Source: JBHJGU01 sp050331475 | GTDB lineage: Bacteria > Pseudomonadota > Alphaproteobacteria > Caulobacterales > Maricaulaceae | Direction of reading: 5' to 3' | Assembly: GCA_050331475.1 (NCBI GenBank) | Contig: JBHJGU010000124.1 | Span: forward strand, 1-62,683 | Length of the DNA stretch: 62,683 bases | Part shown: piece after piece, positions 26,213-34,539 of the stretch | Layout: each line of letters opens with the position of its first letter | Numbering within the stretch: the stretch's first letter is position 1 | Translations under genes and position numbers: made by a program | The notes under the pieces: generated by a model | Database searches by the model: none | The model's input: only the letters and a program-made list of their open reading frames with translations | What the model was told of the DNA's origin: nothing

Positions 26213-27477
26213 AGCCCCCTGTCGCGCTGGGCGTCGCGGGTTTGGGCGTTGTGGGCTGCGGTTTGATTGATCTGATCCGCTCGGGCGGCTTGGCGCAGGC
26301 GGGAACACAAGTCCGGATCGCGGGGGTCTGCGCGCGCACCCGAGACCGGGATCGGCCCGTAGACGTTTCAGGCTATGACTGGTTTGACGATCCGATTGCC
26401 CTGGCGAGGGACCCCGGCGTCGAGGTGTTCGTCGAGCTCATGGGCGGGGCGGAGGGGCCCACGCGCGCAGCCGTTGAGACGGCCTTAGGCGCAGGCAAAC
26501 CCGTTGTCACCGCGAACAAGGCGCTCGTCGCCGAGCACGGCGATCACTTGGCGCGCTTGTGCGCCCAATCCGGCGCGGGGCTTTATTTCGAAGCTGCGAT
26601 TATGGCGGGCACGCCGATTGTCCGTGTGCTTCGCGACGGTTTGGCGCCGGCCCGCGTGCGCGGTCTTCGCGCCGTACTCAACGGAACCTGCAATTTCATC
26701 CTCAGCGAAATGAGCCAGGCTGAAGCGCCGTTTGATGCGGCCTTAGCGCGCGCCCAGGCTCTAGGGTTTGCGGAAGCCGATCCGAGCCTGGATGTCGGTG
26801 GCGGCGACGCGGCGCAAAAGCTCGCAATCCTCGCCAGCTTGGCGTTTGGCGGCGCGCCGGACCTGGCGCAAGTCAGCCAACGCGGGATCACCGGCGTCCG
26901 TCCGGCTGATCTGATGTGGGCGCACGATCTGGGACTGCGGCTTAAATCCCTCGCTCAAGCGCAATGGACGCCTGAGGGTGTCCGGCTCAGCGTGGCGCCA
27001 ACCCTGTTGGCTGCGGACGATCCGTTGGCGGGTTTGAGCGGCGCCATGAACGGCGCAGTGATCTCAGCGGATCCGATTGGTGAGGTCACGCTGCTGGGCG
27101 TAGGCGCAGGCGCAGGCGCGACCGCGCTGGGCGTCGGCGCCGATATTGTCGAGGCGAGCGCAGCGCCGCGCACACACCCCTTCGGAGCCGAACGGGCGCA
27201 ACCGAACTACGCCGCTGCAGAGGACCGTCTTTGCGATTGGCTGTTAATCGGGCGGGACCTTGGGAGCGAAGGCGCTTTGGCTTTCGGACGGCGCATCGGG
27301 GTCCCGCCTGACCTGCTCGGTGGGCGGCATGATACAGTGGCCATGCGGGTGGCGCAGCGCAGCGCGCGGGAGGTTTATTCAGCCATGGACGCGGTTTGGC
27401 CCGACGGGACGGTCGACGCGCCCTCGGTCTATCCGATAGAAGGCGACGGCAATCCGCTCCAGGGAGCCCGCCCATGA
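26209..27477 (+). CDS. hom: Homoserine dehydrogenase
   Basis: NAD(P)-dependent reduction of aspartate semialdehyde to homoserine for threonine and methionine. 422 residues from a GTG overlapping the upstream stop. Visible parts: GVAGLGVVGCGLIDLI, TANKALVAEHGD near residue 100, the catalytic segment YFEAAIMAGTPIVRVLRDGL and NGTCNFILSEM, and EADPSLDVGGGDAAQKLAIL with the substrate aspartates. The last 80 residues occupy the place of the usual ACT regulatory domain but have lost the DRPGVLA ligand loop (reads GRDLGSEGALA), so threonine feedback may be altered. Confidence 0.93.
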   Translation: MKPPVALGVAGLGVVGCGLIDLIRSGGLAQAGTQVRIAGVCARTRDRDRPVDVSGYDWFDDPIALARDPGVEVFVELMGGAEGPTRAAVETALGAGKPVVTANKALVAEHGDHLARLCAQSGAGLYFEAAIMAGTPIVRVLRDGLAPARVRGLRAVLNGTCNFILSEMSQAEAPFDAALARAQALGFAEADPSLDVGGGDAAQKLAILASLAFGGAPDLAQVSQRGITGVRPADLMWAHDLGLRLKSLAQAQWTPEGVRLSVAPTLLAADDPLAGLSGAMNGAVISADPIGEVTLLGVGAGAGATALGVGADIVEASAAPRTHPFGAERAQPNYAAAEDRLCDWLLIGRDLGSEGALAFGRRIGVPPDLLGGRHDTVAMRVAQRSAREVYSAMDAVWPDGTVDAPSVYPIEGDGNPLQGARP

Positions 27478-28436
27478 CCGTCGCTAAAGCCTTCGACCTC
27501 GCCGATTTGATCATGGGGGCGGTCAGGACGGCTGAAGACGCCGCCATCGCCTCCGCGCGCCTGGTTGGACGGGGCGATCAAAAAGCCGCTGACCAAGCGG
27601 CTGTGGATGCGATGCGCTCTGCGCTCAACGCCATGACCATGCAGGGCCGCATTGTCATTGGTGAGGGCGAGCGCGATGAAGCGCCGATGCTTTACATCGG
27701 CGAGGCGGTGGGGACCGGCGCGGGCCCGGAGGTCGACATCGCGTTGGATCCGCTTGAAGGGACGACGTTAACGGCGAAGGCCATGCCCAACGCGCTGGCG
27801 GTGTTGGCTCTGGCGCCGCGGGGCGGTCTGCTCCATGCGCCCGATGTTTACATGGACAAAATCGCCATCGGTCCGGGCTACGCCGAGGGCACTGTCGATC
27901 TTGATCTCAGCCCGTCGGAAAACGCAAAACGGCTCGCCGAGGCCAAAGGCGTTGCGCTCGCCGGTCTCACCGTATGCGTGCTCGACCGGCCGCGCCATGC
28001 GGAAATCTTGAACGATTTGCGCGCCAGCGGGGTCCGCGTGGCGCTCATTCCCGACGGTGACGTGGCGGGGGTGATCAACACGACGGACGCCAAAACCGGC
28101 GTGGATCTTTATATCGGCCGCGGCGGGGCGCCGGAAGGCGTGCTGGCGGCCGCCGCTTTGCGCTGTGTGGGCGGGTTCATGCAGGGTCGGCTGACGTTCC
28201 GCAATGAGGATGAACGCGGGCGCGCGCGCCGCATCGGCGTGGATGATCTTGACCGCAAATACGCCCTAACAGACCTCGCAAGCGGAGACGACATCATCTT
28301 TTGCGCCGCCGGCGTGACTGATGGCGGCTTGGTCGCCGGCGTTAAAGCGGAGACGGGCCGGGTGATCACCGAAACCCTCGTGATGACCGCCCGCGATCGC
28401 AGCGTGCGTTGGGTGCGCACCGCGCGGCCGAACTAA
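27474..28436 (+). CDS. glpX: Fructose-1,6-bisphosphatase class II (GlpX)
   Basis: Gluconeogenic phosphatase. The start at 27474 overlaps the hom stop (ATGA) and gives 320 residues, the standard size; the longer frame from 27396 is inside hom. Metal and phosphate sites are seen in GEGERDEAPMLYIGE near residue 60, DIALDPLEGTT near residue 85 and YIGRGGAPEGVLAAAALR near residue 205. Occurrence between hom and recJ is typical of alphaproteobacteria. Confidence 0.95.
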   Translation: MTVAKAFDLADLIMGAVRTAEDAAIASARLVGRGDQKAADQAAVDAMRSALNAMTMQGRIVIGEGERDEAPMLYIGEAVGTGAGPEVDIALDPLEGTTLTAKAMPNALAVLALAPRGGLLHAPDVYMDKIAIGPGYAEGTVDLDLSPSENAKRLAEAKGVALAGLTVCVLDRPRHAEILNDLRASGVRVALIPDGDVAGVINTTDAKTGVDLYIGRGGAPEGVLAAAALRCVGGFMQGRLTFRNEDERGRARRIGVDDLDRKYALTDLASGDDIIFCAAGVTDGGLVAGVKAETGRVITETLVMTARDRSVRWVRTARPN

Positions 28437-28438
28437 GC

Positions 28439-30229
28439 GTGGACGCATCGGGCGCAGGGGCGCTGGAGGGAACGCGTTCGGCCAGCGGCCGGGTTTGGCG
28501 CGAACGTCCTCGCGGCCCCGCCTATACCCCGCAAGAGACGGCGCGACACGCCCGCGGTGACGCCGATCTGGCGAGATTTCTCGCCCAGCGCGGGGTCGCG
28601 CCCGGGCAAGCCGAGGACATCCTCGATCCGAAGCTATCGCGGCTGTTTCCCGATCCGGCGCGTTTCGTCGACATGGATCGCGCGTCGAGCCTGATCCTGG
28701 ACGCCGTCGATGCGGGGCGGCGCATTGCCGTTTTTGCCGATTACGATGTGGACGGGGCGTCTTCCTCCGCGCTTTTGCGGCGTTGGTTACGCGCGATCGG
28801 CAAGGAGACCTTGCTCTACGTGCCTGACCGGGTGCGCGAGGGCTTCGGCCCCAGCGTCGCCGCGTTTCGTGCGCTTAAAGCCGCCGGGGCCGAGCTTGTG
28901 ATCACGGTGGATTGTGGCGGCGCGGCGACCGAAGCCATCGCTGAGGCCGGTCGACTCGGGCTGACGGTCGTGGTGGTTGACCATCACTTAATGCCTCAAG
29001 ACGCCCCTGCAGCGGCCGCGCTCGTTAATCCGAACCGGCCTGACTGCCGCTCCGGGTGCGGCGCGTTAGCCGCGGCGGGCGTCGCCTATGTTTTGCTCGC
29101 CGCGCTGAACCGGGAAGCGGTGGTCCGGGGATGGTTTTCCCAAGACCAGCGTCCGGACCTGCTGCAATGGGCGGACCTGGCCGCCTTAGGCACGCTTGCG
29201 GACATGTGCCCGCTGGTGGGGCCCAATCGCGCGATGGTCACCCAAGGGCTCAAACTTCTGACCCGCCGGGTCAATCCCGGCGTCGCCGCGCTGGCGGAGC
29301 GCGCTCGGGCGGGGGCGGTCATCGACGCGCAGACGGTGAGCTTCGCCCTTGCGCCGCGATTGAACGCGGCCGGACGCGTGGGGCGCGCGGATCTCGCCGC
29401 GGCGTTGCTGGCCTGTGACGACCCGGGCGAGGCCGCGCGCATTGCCGAGACTTTGGATGAATTCAACCAAGAGCGCCGCGCCGCAGAGGCTGAGGTCACC
29501 GCCCAAGCGCTCGCGCTCGCTCAGGTGCAAGCCGATGACGACGCCGCAGTGATCGTGGTCGAAGGTGAGGGGTGGCATCCCGGCGTCGTGGGGTTGGCGG
29601 CGGGGCGGATCAAGGAACGATTTAACCGACCCGCCGTGGCCATAGGCTGGTCGGATCGAACCGGGCGCCGGGTTGGGAGCGGCTCGGGCCGGTCGATCCC
29701 CGGGGTTGATTTAGGCGCCGCCGCCAGCGCCGCCGCCCGCGACGGTTTGATCGTCAAAGGCGGAGGCCACGCCCAGGCGTGCGGTTTGACCCTGGCGCCA
29801 GGGCAGACCGGGCCGCTGACCGAGCGTTTGCGCGAGCGGTTAACGGGGGCGGTGACGGCTGCGGCCGCTCAAGCCGAAACGCTTTGGCTCGACGGCGTCG
29901 CGCCCCTCTCCGCGGTCAGCGGGGCCTGGGCGTGGGTGTCCCAAGCCGCGCCCTTCGGCCCGGGATTTCCCGAGCCGGTGTTTGCCGCCCAGGATCTCTA
30001 TATTCGCTCCGCCGCGCCGTTTGGCGCCGGCCATATGCGCTTGGAGGTCAGCGATCAGGGGACCCGCGCGAAGATCACGGCGTTTCGGACCGCCGACGGA
30101 CCCTTGAGCGGATTGTTAACCGAAGGCCGCTCTGTCCATCTTGCGGTCAAGCTCGCGCGCGGTTGGCGCGGTGAGGCGGCGGATTTGATCTTGGAGGACG
30201 CGGCGGCGACGGACGCGGCCGCACATTAA
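28439..30229 (+). CDS. recJ: Single-stranded-DNA-specific exonuclease RecJ
   Basis: 5'-3' ssDNA exonuclease of the DHH phosphoesterase superfamily. The frame is open from an ATG at 28409 inside glpX; a GTG at 28439, three bases after the glpX stop, is preferred because it avoids a 28-base overlap, giving 596 residues. Catalytic motifs: DYDVDGASS near residue 100, DCGGAATEA, and VVDHHLMPQ (the DHH motif) near residue 182; the DHHA1 part has GGGHAQACGLTL near residue 445. The exact start is uncertain. Confidence 0.93.
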   Translation: MDASGAGALEGTRSASGRVWRERPRGPAYTPQETARHARGDADLARFLAQRGVAPGQAEDILDPKLSRLFPDPARFVDMDRASSLILDAVDAGRRIAVFADYDVDGASSSALLRRWLRAIGKETLLYVPDRVREGFGPSVAAFRALKAAGAELVITVDCGGAATEAIAEAGRLGLTVVVVDHHLMPQDAPAAAALVNPNRPDCRSGCGALAAAGVAYVLLAALNREAVVRGWFSQDQRPDLLQWADLAALGTLADMCPLVGPNRAMVTQGLKLLTRRVNPGVAALAERARAGAVIDAQTVSFALAPRLNAAGRVGRADLAAALLACDDPGEAARIAETLDEFNQERRAAEAEVTAQALALAQVQADDDAAVIVVEGEGWHPGVVGLAAGRIKERFNRPAVAIGWSDRTGRRVGSGSGRSIPGVDLGAAASAAARDGLIVKGGGHAQACGLTLAPGQTGPLTERLRERLTGAVTAAAAQAETLWLDGVAPLSAVSGAWAWVSQAAPFGPGFPEPVFAAQDLYIRSAAPFGAGHMRLEVSDQGTRAKITAFRTADGPLSGLLTEGRSVHLAVKLARGWRGEAADLILEDAAATDAAAH

Positions 30230-30234
30230 GCGTT

Positions 30235-30257
30235 AAAATTTCGCAGTGCAAAATTTT
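30235..30257. terminator. AT-rich stem-loop between recJ and tRNA-Glu
   Basis: AAAATTTCGC and GCAAAATTTT pair over ten positions with one mismatch around an AGT loop, with A and T runs on both sides. It lies between convergent recJ and tRNA-Glu and could end transcription from both. It includes a perfect 12-bp palindrome at 30248-30259. Confidence 0.5.
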
Positions 30258-30297
30258 GCTTCAATCCAGGCTTAATGGCGTAATCACCACCGGCGAA

Positions 30298-30372
30298 TGG
30301 CAGGCCCTAGGGGAATCGAACCCCTCTTTCCAGGTTGAAAACCTGGCGTCCTAACCGATAGACGAAGGGCCC
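30298..30372 (-). tRNA. tRNA-Glu (TTC)
   Basis: 75-base cloverleaf on the minus strand. Acceptor GGGCCCT pairs with AGGGCCT (first pair G-T), discriminator G, encoded CCA. Anticodon stem CCAGG/CCTGG encloses TTTTCAA, anticodon TTC. The T arm is GAGGGGTTCGATTCCCCT. Confidence 0.95.
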
Positions 30373-30549
30373 TCAGCCGGGGTCGCGAGGTATATAAGCC
30401 CGCCAACAGCGTGACAAGACCCGCCGCGGGGAATTTTCAGAGCGTCGGATTTTGCGGATTTCCAGGGCCCAGCGCGGGTAAACTTCGATTGGGGTCCGCC
30501 AAGGCAGTGTGTTAAACTTCGTCGTCAGTGGCGAGGTAGGGCGTATTTC

Positions 30550-31239
30550 ATGTCTGATTTTGGTTCCGATCACGACGATCGCGTGCAGATTGTCGGTCGT
30601 GTGAAGTGGTTTGATGCGACGAAAGGGTTTGGTTTCCTCACGCCGGATGAGCCGATCGGCGGGGACGTTCTGCTGCATATCTCCGTGCTGAGGCGGTCTG
30701 GCTTCGACGCGCCGGCTGAGGGCGCGCGGGTCGAATGCGAGGCGGTGCGCCGACCCAAAGGATACCAAGCTGACCGGGTCACCCATGTGGACGCCTTCGC
30801 AGAAACCCAACCCGGGGATCGCCCCGCGCGGTTTGACGGTCCGCGCGATCGTGACCGGGGCGGACCGGGCGGGTTTAACCGCGGCGGCGGGGATCGGGGC
30901 GAGCGCGGCGGTTTTGGCGGCGACCGGGGCGGTTTCGGCGGCGATCGCGGGGGCTTTGGCGGGGACCGGCGGGGTCCGCCGCGCGGCGGGCCGCGGCGTG
31001 ATCGCCCTGCGGTGCGCGAGGCCGGGCCGCTGGAGAGCGCAACGGTGAAATGGTTCAACCGGGCCAAGGGCTATGGCTTCGTCATTGCGGAAGACGGCCA
31101 GTCCGAAGTGTTCGTCCATATGGATGCGGTCCGCCGGGCGGGGCTGGAGGATTTGCAGCCGGGCGAGCAGATCCAGGTCCGCTGCGGGGAGGGGCCCAAG
31201 GGCCGTATTGTCGCCGAAATTCGGCGCGACGACGATTAA
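30550..31239 (+). CDS. Two-domain cold-shock protein with RGG-rich linker
   Basis: 229 residues. Two cold-shock (OB-fold) domains: residues 13-80 with VKWFDATKGFGFLTPDE and DVLLHISVL, and residues 160-227 with VKWFNRAKGYGFVIAEDG and EVFVHMDAV; both keep the KGFGF/KGYGF and VFVH-type RNA-binding motifs. Between them lies a Gly/Arg/Asp linker (about 95-152) made of repeated GGFGGDRG units, an RGG-box-like disordered region. Double-CSD proteins are typical of Caulobacterales and other alphaproteobacteria; the long RGG linker is less usual. It stands alone downstream of tRNA-Glu on the other strand and 44 bases before the DUF192 gene. Confidence 0.93.
   Translation: MSDFGSDHDDRVQIVGRVKWFDATKGFGFLTPDEPIGGDVLLHISVLRRSGFDAPAEGARVECEAVRRPKGYQADRVTHVDAFAETQPGDRPARFDGPRDRDRGGPGGFNRGGGDRGERGGFGGDRGGFGGDRGGFGGDRRGPPRGGPRRDRPAVREAGPLESATVKWFNRAKGYGFVIAEDGQSEVFVHMDAVRRAGLEDLQPGEQIQVRCGEGPKGRIVAEIRRDDD
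30904..30972 (+). repeat. Tandem 24-base repeat encoding GGFGGDRG units
   Basis: About three imperfect 24-base copies within the cold-shock protein gene, each encoding GGFGGDRG. Copy number could vary between strains by slippage. Confidence 0.7.
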
Positions 31240-31283
31240 CGGCTCGGCGCGGATCGCCAAGGGTCACACAACGGAGCCATCGC

Positions 31284-31784
31284 ATGCGCACTTGGCTGTT
31301 CGGGGCGGCGACGCTCGTCGGGGCGACGCTCGCCATTGCGCAAGACGCGGCGCCCGATGCGGATGATCGGATGTTCGGGCCGATCGCGCCCTTGACCATC
31401 CACACAGCCGACGGGGACGCCCACGTCTTTCACGTGGAATTGGCGGATGAGGACAACGAGCGCAGCCAAGGCCTGATGTTTCGTGAGTCTTTAGCGCCCG
31501 ATGCGGGCATGGTGTTCGACTATGGCGAGGACCGCGTCGCGGCGATGTGGATGAAAAACACCCTGATCCCGTTGGACATGGTGTTTTTCGACGCCTCGGG
31601 CGAAATCGTCAGCATTGCGCGCAACGCTCGCCCACACTCCGAGCGGATTATCACCTCGGGCGCGCCGGTGCGCGGGGTGCTCGAAATCCCAGCCGGTCGC
31701 GCCACGGAATTGGGTTTGAAGCGCGGCGACCGGCTGGAGCACTTTTTCTTGGACGCGACAGAGCCCGCCGAAAGAACCCGTTAG
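31284..31784 (+). CDS. DUF192 family periplasmic protein
   Basis: 166 residues from ATG 31284 (MRTWLFGAATLVGATLAIAQ), a cleavable signal peptide ending near residue 20. The mature part matches the DUF192 family: VELADEDNERSQGLMFRESLAPDAGMVFDYGE, then MWMKNTLIPLDMVFFDASGEIV, and the C-terminal VLEIPAGRATELGLKRGDRL. The molecular function of the family is unknown. The open frame from 31050 is antisense-like overlap with the cold-shock gene and is not used. Confidence 0.9.
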   Translation: MRTWLFGAATLVGATLAIAQDAAPDADDRMFGPIAPLTIHTADGDAHVFHVELADEDNERSQGLMFRESLAPDAGMVFDYGEDRVAAMWMKNTLIPLDMVFFDASGEIVSIARNARPHSERIITSGAPVRGVLEIPAGRATELGLKRGDRLEHFFLDATEPAERTR

Positions 31785-32020
31785 GCGGCGCTGCCGGAGC
31801 CGGTCATTACAGTCATCTCAACGACTGTCATGCCCAGTTGGCGCGCTATAGTGTCAAGTCGCCAGGCTAGCCCCAGCAGCTCCATCGATTTTTCCCGATT
31901 TCACCAAGAAGAAAGGCATTAAAATACTTAACTGCGTAAGTTTAATGTTAACGTGTTCCCCGCCATGAATGATCGCCAATCGGGGCGCTGGTCAATAGGC
32001 CGGCTTCAAAGGGGATTGTC

Positions 32021-33781
32021 ATGGATTTAGCGAATTTTCGTGGGACTGGAGAGGATAGCGCGATCGCGGGTCGCAATCGGCCGGCACTGCGGTTTTCGGA
32101 TTTTCGCACCAAGACGAAAGTCTTGCTCGGGGTCGGCGCGCCGGTCGTGCTGCTCGCGGCGATTGGCGCGCTGGCGCTGTTCAACATCCATAAAATCACG
32201 AAGACCAACGAATGGGTCGATTACACGCAACGCATGTTAACCGAGGCGGCTTCGGCGAACCTCGAGGCCACGGACATGCAGCGCGGCATGCGCGGTTATC
32301 TGCTGTCTGGTCAGGAGTCGTTCCTCGACACATACTATGCCGGCGAGCGGGCGATTTACGACCGCATGGCGCAAATGCAAGCAGACATTAGCGAGAACCC
32401 GGGTCAAGTGGAACGGCTCAAGGCGGCGGCGCAAATACTGCGCGAGTGGCAAGCCATGGCGGCGACGCCTCTGATCGCGTCGCGCCGGGATGCGCGATCG
32501 GCTGATGCGCTCGCCAAACTTTACGACTCCTTCGTGTCGGCCAACGGCAAGCAATATTTCGACACGTTTCGCGCCCAGTTGGCGGATTTTGTTGCCGAAG
32601 AACGCACATTGATGGCCCAGCGCCGCGCGGAAAGCGCAGCGACCGTTAAGGCCAGCGTCGCGTGGATTATTGGTGGAATCGCTGCGGCTGTCCTAGGCGG
32701 AGTGGCGATCGCTCTGGCGATTGGTGCGTCGATCGCGGGTCCGATTGGCCGTATGACGGCCGTGATGCGGGCGCTCGCCGATGGCGACACGACCGTGGAC
32801 GTGCATGGCGCGGACCGAAAAGATGAGGTCGGCGAGATGGCCAAAGCCACATTGGTGTTCAAAACTAACGCCGCGGAGACCGAGCGTCTGCGCCAAGACG
32901 CCGCGGATCGCGACGCCGCGGCGGCGCGGGAGCGCCGCGAGGAACTTGCCCGATTGGCTGAACAGTTCGAAGCCAATGTGGGAGGCGTCATCGAAGCGGT
33001 GTCCGGCTCGTCCTCCGCTTTGGAGAGCACCGCTCAAGCCATGTCTGGCACGGCGAGCCAAAGCACCGCGCTCGCCGGCAAGGTGGCCCAAGCGGCGACC
33101 GATGCGTCGGTGAATGTGCAAGCCGTCGCTGCGGCCACCGAAGAACTCTCGGCCTCAATCTCGGAGATCTCGCGTCAGCTTCATCAGTCCAACACTATGG
33201 CGCAAAGCGCTGCGGATAGCGCCGTAGATGCGGATGCGGCCGTCAAAAGCTTGGCCTCGGATGCGGAGAATATTGGCCGTATCGTCAATTTGATCCAGGA
33301 AATCGCGGAGCAGACGAATTTGCTCGCGCTTAACGCGACGATCGAGTCCGCGCGCGCCGGTGAAGCGGGGCGCGGCTTCGCGGTGGTGGCGCAAGAAGTC
33401 AAAGCTTTGGCGGGGCAAACCGGTAAGGCGACCGAGGAAATTGCGGCCCAGGTGCAGGCAATGCAAGGCGCCACGGCCCAGACCGTGGGCGCGATCGAGC
33501 GTGTCACCGGCGCGATCGCCCAGATCCGGGACAACGCCGCCATGGTCGCCGCCGCCGTGGAACAGCAAAACGCCTCCACCCAAGACATCGCCCGCAATGT
33601 CCAGAATGCGGCCGGCGGCGCGGAAGAGGTCTCTGGCGCGATCGGCGACGTTCGTCAAGCCGCGGACGCCACTGGCGGAGCGGCCTCCGACGTGCTTGCC
33701 CGCTCGCAGACGCTGTCTGAGCAGTCCGACGCGCTGCGCCAAGAGGTGGATAGCTTTTTGCGCGATCTCGACGCGGCGTAG
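32021..33781 (+). CDS. Methyl-accepting chemotaxis protein (CHASE3-HAMP-MCP)
   Basis: Transmembrane chemoreceptor of 586 residues. TM1 about 33-55, a periplasmic four-helix sensor about 60-205 of the CHASE3 type (MQRGMRGYLLSGQESFLDTYYAGE), TM2 about 208-232, HAMP about 233-285 (GPIGRMTAVMRALADGDTTVDV), then the cytoplasmic signalling domain. The tip hairpin EQTNLLALNATIESARAGEAGRGFAVVA is intact, so it can couple to CheA/CheW. No chemotaxis genes are adjacent, so it probably feeds a pathway encoded elsewhere. The 236-base upstream gap (31785-32020) is AT-rich near 31910-31955 with repeated TTAA words and likely holds its promoter. Confidence 0.93.
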   Translation: MDLANFRGTGEDSAIAGRNRPALRFSDFRTKTKVLLGVGAPVVLLAAIGALALFNIHKITKTNEWVDYTQRMLTEAASANLEATDMQRGMRGYLLSGQESFLDTYYAGERAIYDRMAQMQADISENPGQVERLKAAAQILREWQAMAATPLIASRRDARSADALAKLYDSFVSANGKQYFDTFRAQLADFVAEERTLMAQRRAESAATVKASVAWIIGGIAAAVLGGVAIALAIGASIAGPIGRMTAVMRALADGDTTVDVHGADRKDEVGEMAKATLVFKTNAAETERLRQDAADRDAAAARERREELARLAEQFEANVGGVIEAVSGSSSALESTAQAMSGTASQSTALAGKVAQAATDASVNVQAVAAATEELSASISEISRQLHQSNTMAQSAADSAVDADAAVKSLASDAENIGRIVNLIQEIAEQTNLLALNATIESARAGEAGRGFAVVAQEVKALAGQTGKATEEIAAQVQAMQGATAQTVGAIERVTGAIAQIRDNAAMVAAAVEQQNASTQDIARNVQNAAGGAEEVSGAIGDVRQAADATGGAASDVLARSQTLSEQSDALRQEVDSFLRDLDAA

Positions 33782-33800
33782 GCGCGCCTCGCACGCCTAC
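33778..33800 (+). terminator. Possible hairpin terminator of the chemoreceptor gene
   Basis: GTAGGCG (33778-33784, includes the stop codon) pairs with CGCCTAC (33794-33800); no T-run follows directly. It ends about 50 bases before tRNA-Pro. Confidence 0.35.
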
Positions 33801-33853
33801 AGGCTTGCTTCTCCCCGCCGCGCCGACGTAGAACGCGGTGGATGAGGCGATTT

Positions 33854-33930
33854 CCGGGTGTGGCGCAGTCTGGTAGCGCATCTGCTTTGGGAGCAGAGGG
33901 TCGTTGGTTCGAATCCAGCCGCCCGGACCA
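33854..33930 (+). tRNA. tRNA-Pro (TGG)
   Basis: 77-base cloverleaf. Acceptor CCGGGTG pairs with CGCCCGG (one T-G pair), discriminator A, CCA encoded. Anticodon stem TCTGC/GCAGA encloses TTTGGGA, anticodon TGG. Second proline tRNA of the window. Confidence 0.96.
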
Positions 33931-33946
33931 TCGCACACGGTGAGGA

Positions 33947-34258
33947 ATGCCCATGTTGGCGAGAATCTATCAGCCGTCGAAAACCGCCATGCAGTCGGGT
34001 CGGGCCAAGACCAAAGACTGGGTCTTAGAGTTTGCCCCGGAGAGCGCGCGTCGACCGGACCCGTTAATGGGCTGGACCAGTTCCACCGACATGCGCGGTC
34101 AAATTCGGTTGCGCTTTCCCTCCCGCGAGGAGGCGGTCGCCTATGCGAAACGCCATGGCGTGCCCCATCGGGTGATCGACCCTAAACCCCAGCGGCGGAT
34201 CTCGAAAACCTATGCGGCGAATTTCGCCTTCGACCGCAAACAGGCCTGGACCCACTGA
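33947..34258 (+). CDS. NADH dehydrogenase accessory subunit, NDUFS4-like (ETC complex I subunit)
   Basis: 103 residues. Family pattern of the 18-kDa complex I subunit: ARIYQPSKTAMQSGRAKTKDWVLEF, then DPLMGWTSSTDMRGQIRLRFPSREEAVAYAKRHG and the C-terminal KTYAANFAFDRKQAWTH. This subunit stabilises the NADH-binding arm and is restricted to alphaproteobacteria and mitochondria. It lies between two tRNA genes, 16 bases after tRNA-Pro and 28 before tRNA-Arg. ATGs at 33947 and 33953 are both possible. Confidence 0.93.
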   Translation: MPMLARIYQPSKTAMQSGRAKTKDWVLEFAPESARRPDPLMGWTSSTDMRGQIRLRFPSREEAVAYAKRHGVPHRVIDPKPQRRISKTYAANFAFDRKQAWTH

Positions 34259-34286
34259 TCGGATTGGGTCAACGGGTTCGCTTGCG

Positions 34287-34363
34287 GCCCCCGTAGCTCA
34301 ACCGGATAGAGCACCCGCCTTCTAAGCGGATGGTTGCAGGTTCGAGTCCTGCCGGGGGCGCCA
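34287..34363 (+). tRNA. tRNA-Arg (TCT)
   Basis: 77-base cloverleaf. Acceptor GCCCCCG pairs with CGGGGGC, discriminator G, CCA encoded. The anticodon loop CTTCTAA gives anticodon TCT. T arm GCAGGTTCGAGTCCTGC. Confidence 0.95.
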
Positions 34364-34463
34364 TTTCGATTGGTCTTCGGAGCTTTGCGCCCTGAGCCCA
34401 TTATGGGTCGACACGCACAGGGACGTCGCTGTCCTCCGGCAGGCTCAGAGCGGTTGACCGGTC

Positions 34464-34486
34464 GGCCCCTCGCCGGGGTTGGTCTT
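34464..34486 (+). terminator. Weak hairpin with T-run upstream of mgtE
   Basis: GGCCCC and GGGGTT (with G-T pairs) around TCGCC, then GGTCTTTT. It could end the tRNA transcript or act in the mgtE leader; no magnesium riboswitch structure was recognised in 34364-34539. Confidence 0.3.
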
Positions 34487-34539
34487 TTCGCTTACGGTCC
34501 GGCTCCATTCGCCGGCGCGCGCGGGGAGGAGTTAAGCCG

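Noticed and set aside
31905..31960. CtrA box before the chemoreceptor gene
   Set aside because: Several TTAA words occur but none with the TTAA-N7-TTAA spacing; the spacings seen are 5, 10 and 2. None was found before spmX or mipZ either.
34287..34363. tRNA-Arg as an integration site
   Set aside because: No integrase, direct repeat of the tRNA 3' end or foreign composition follows; mgtE is an ordinary core gene.
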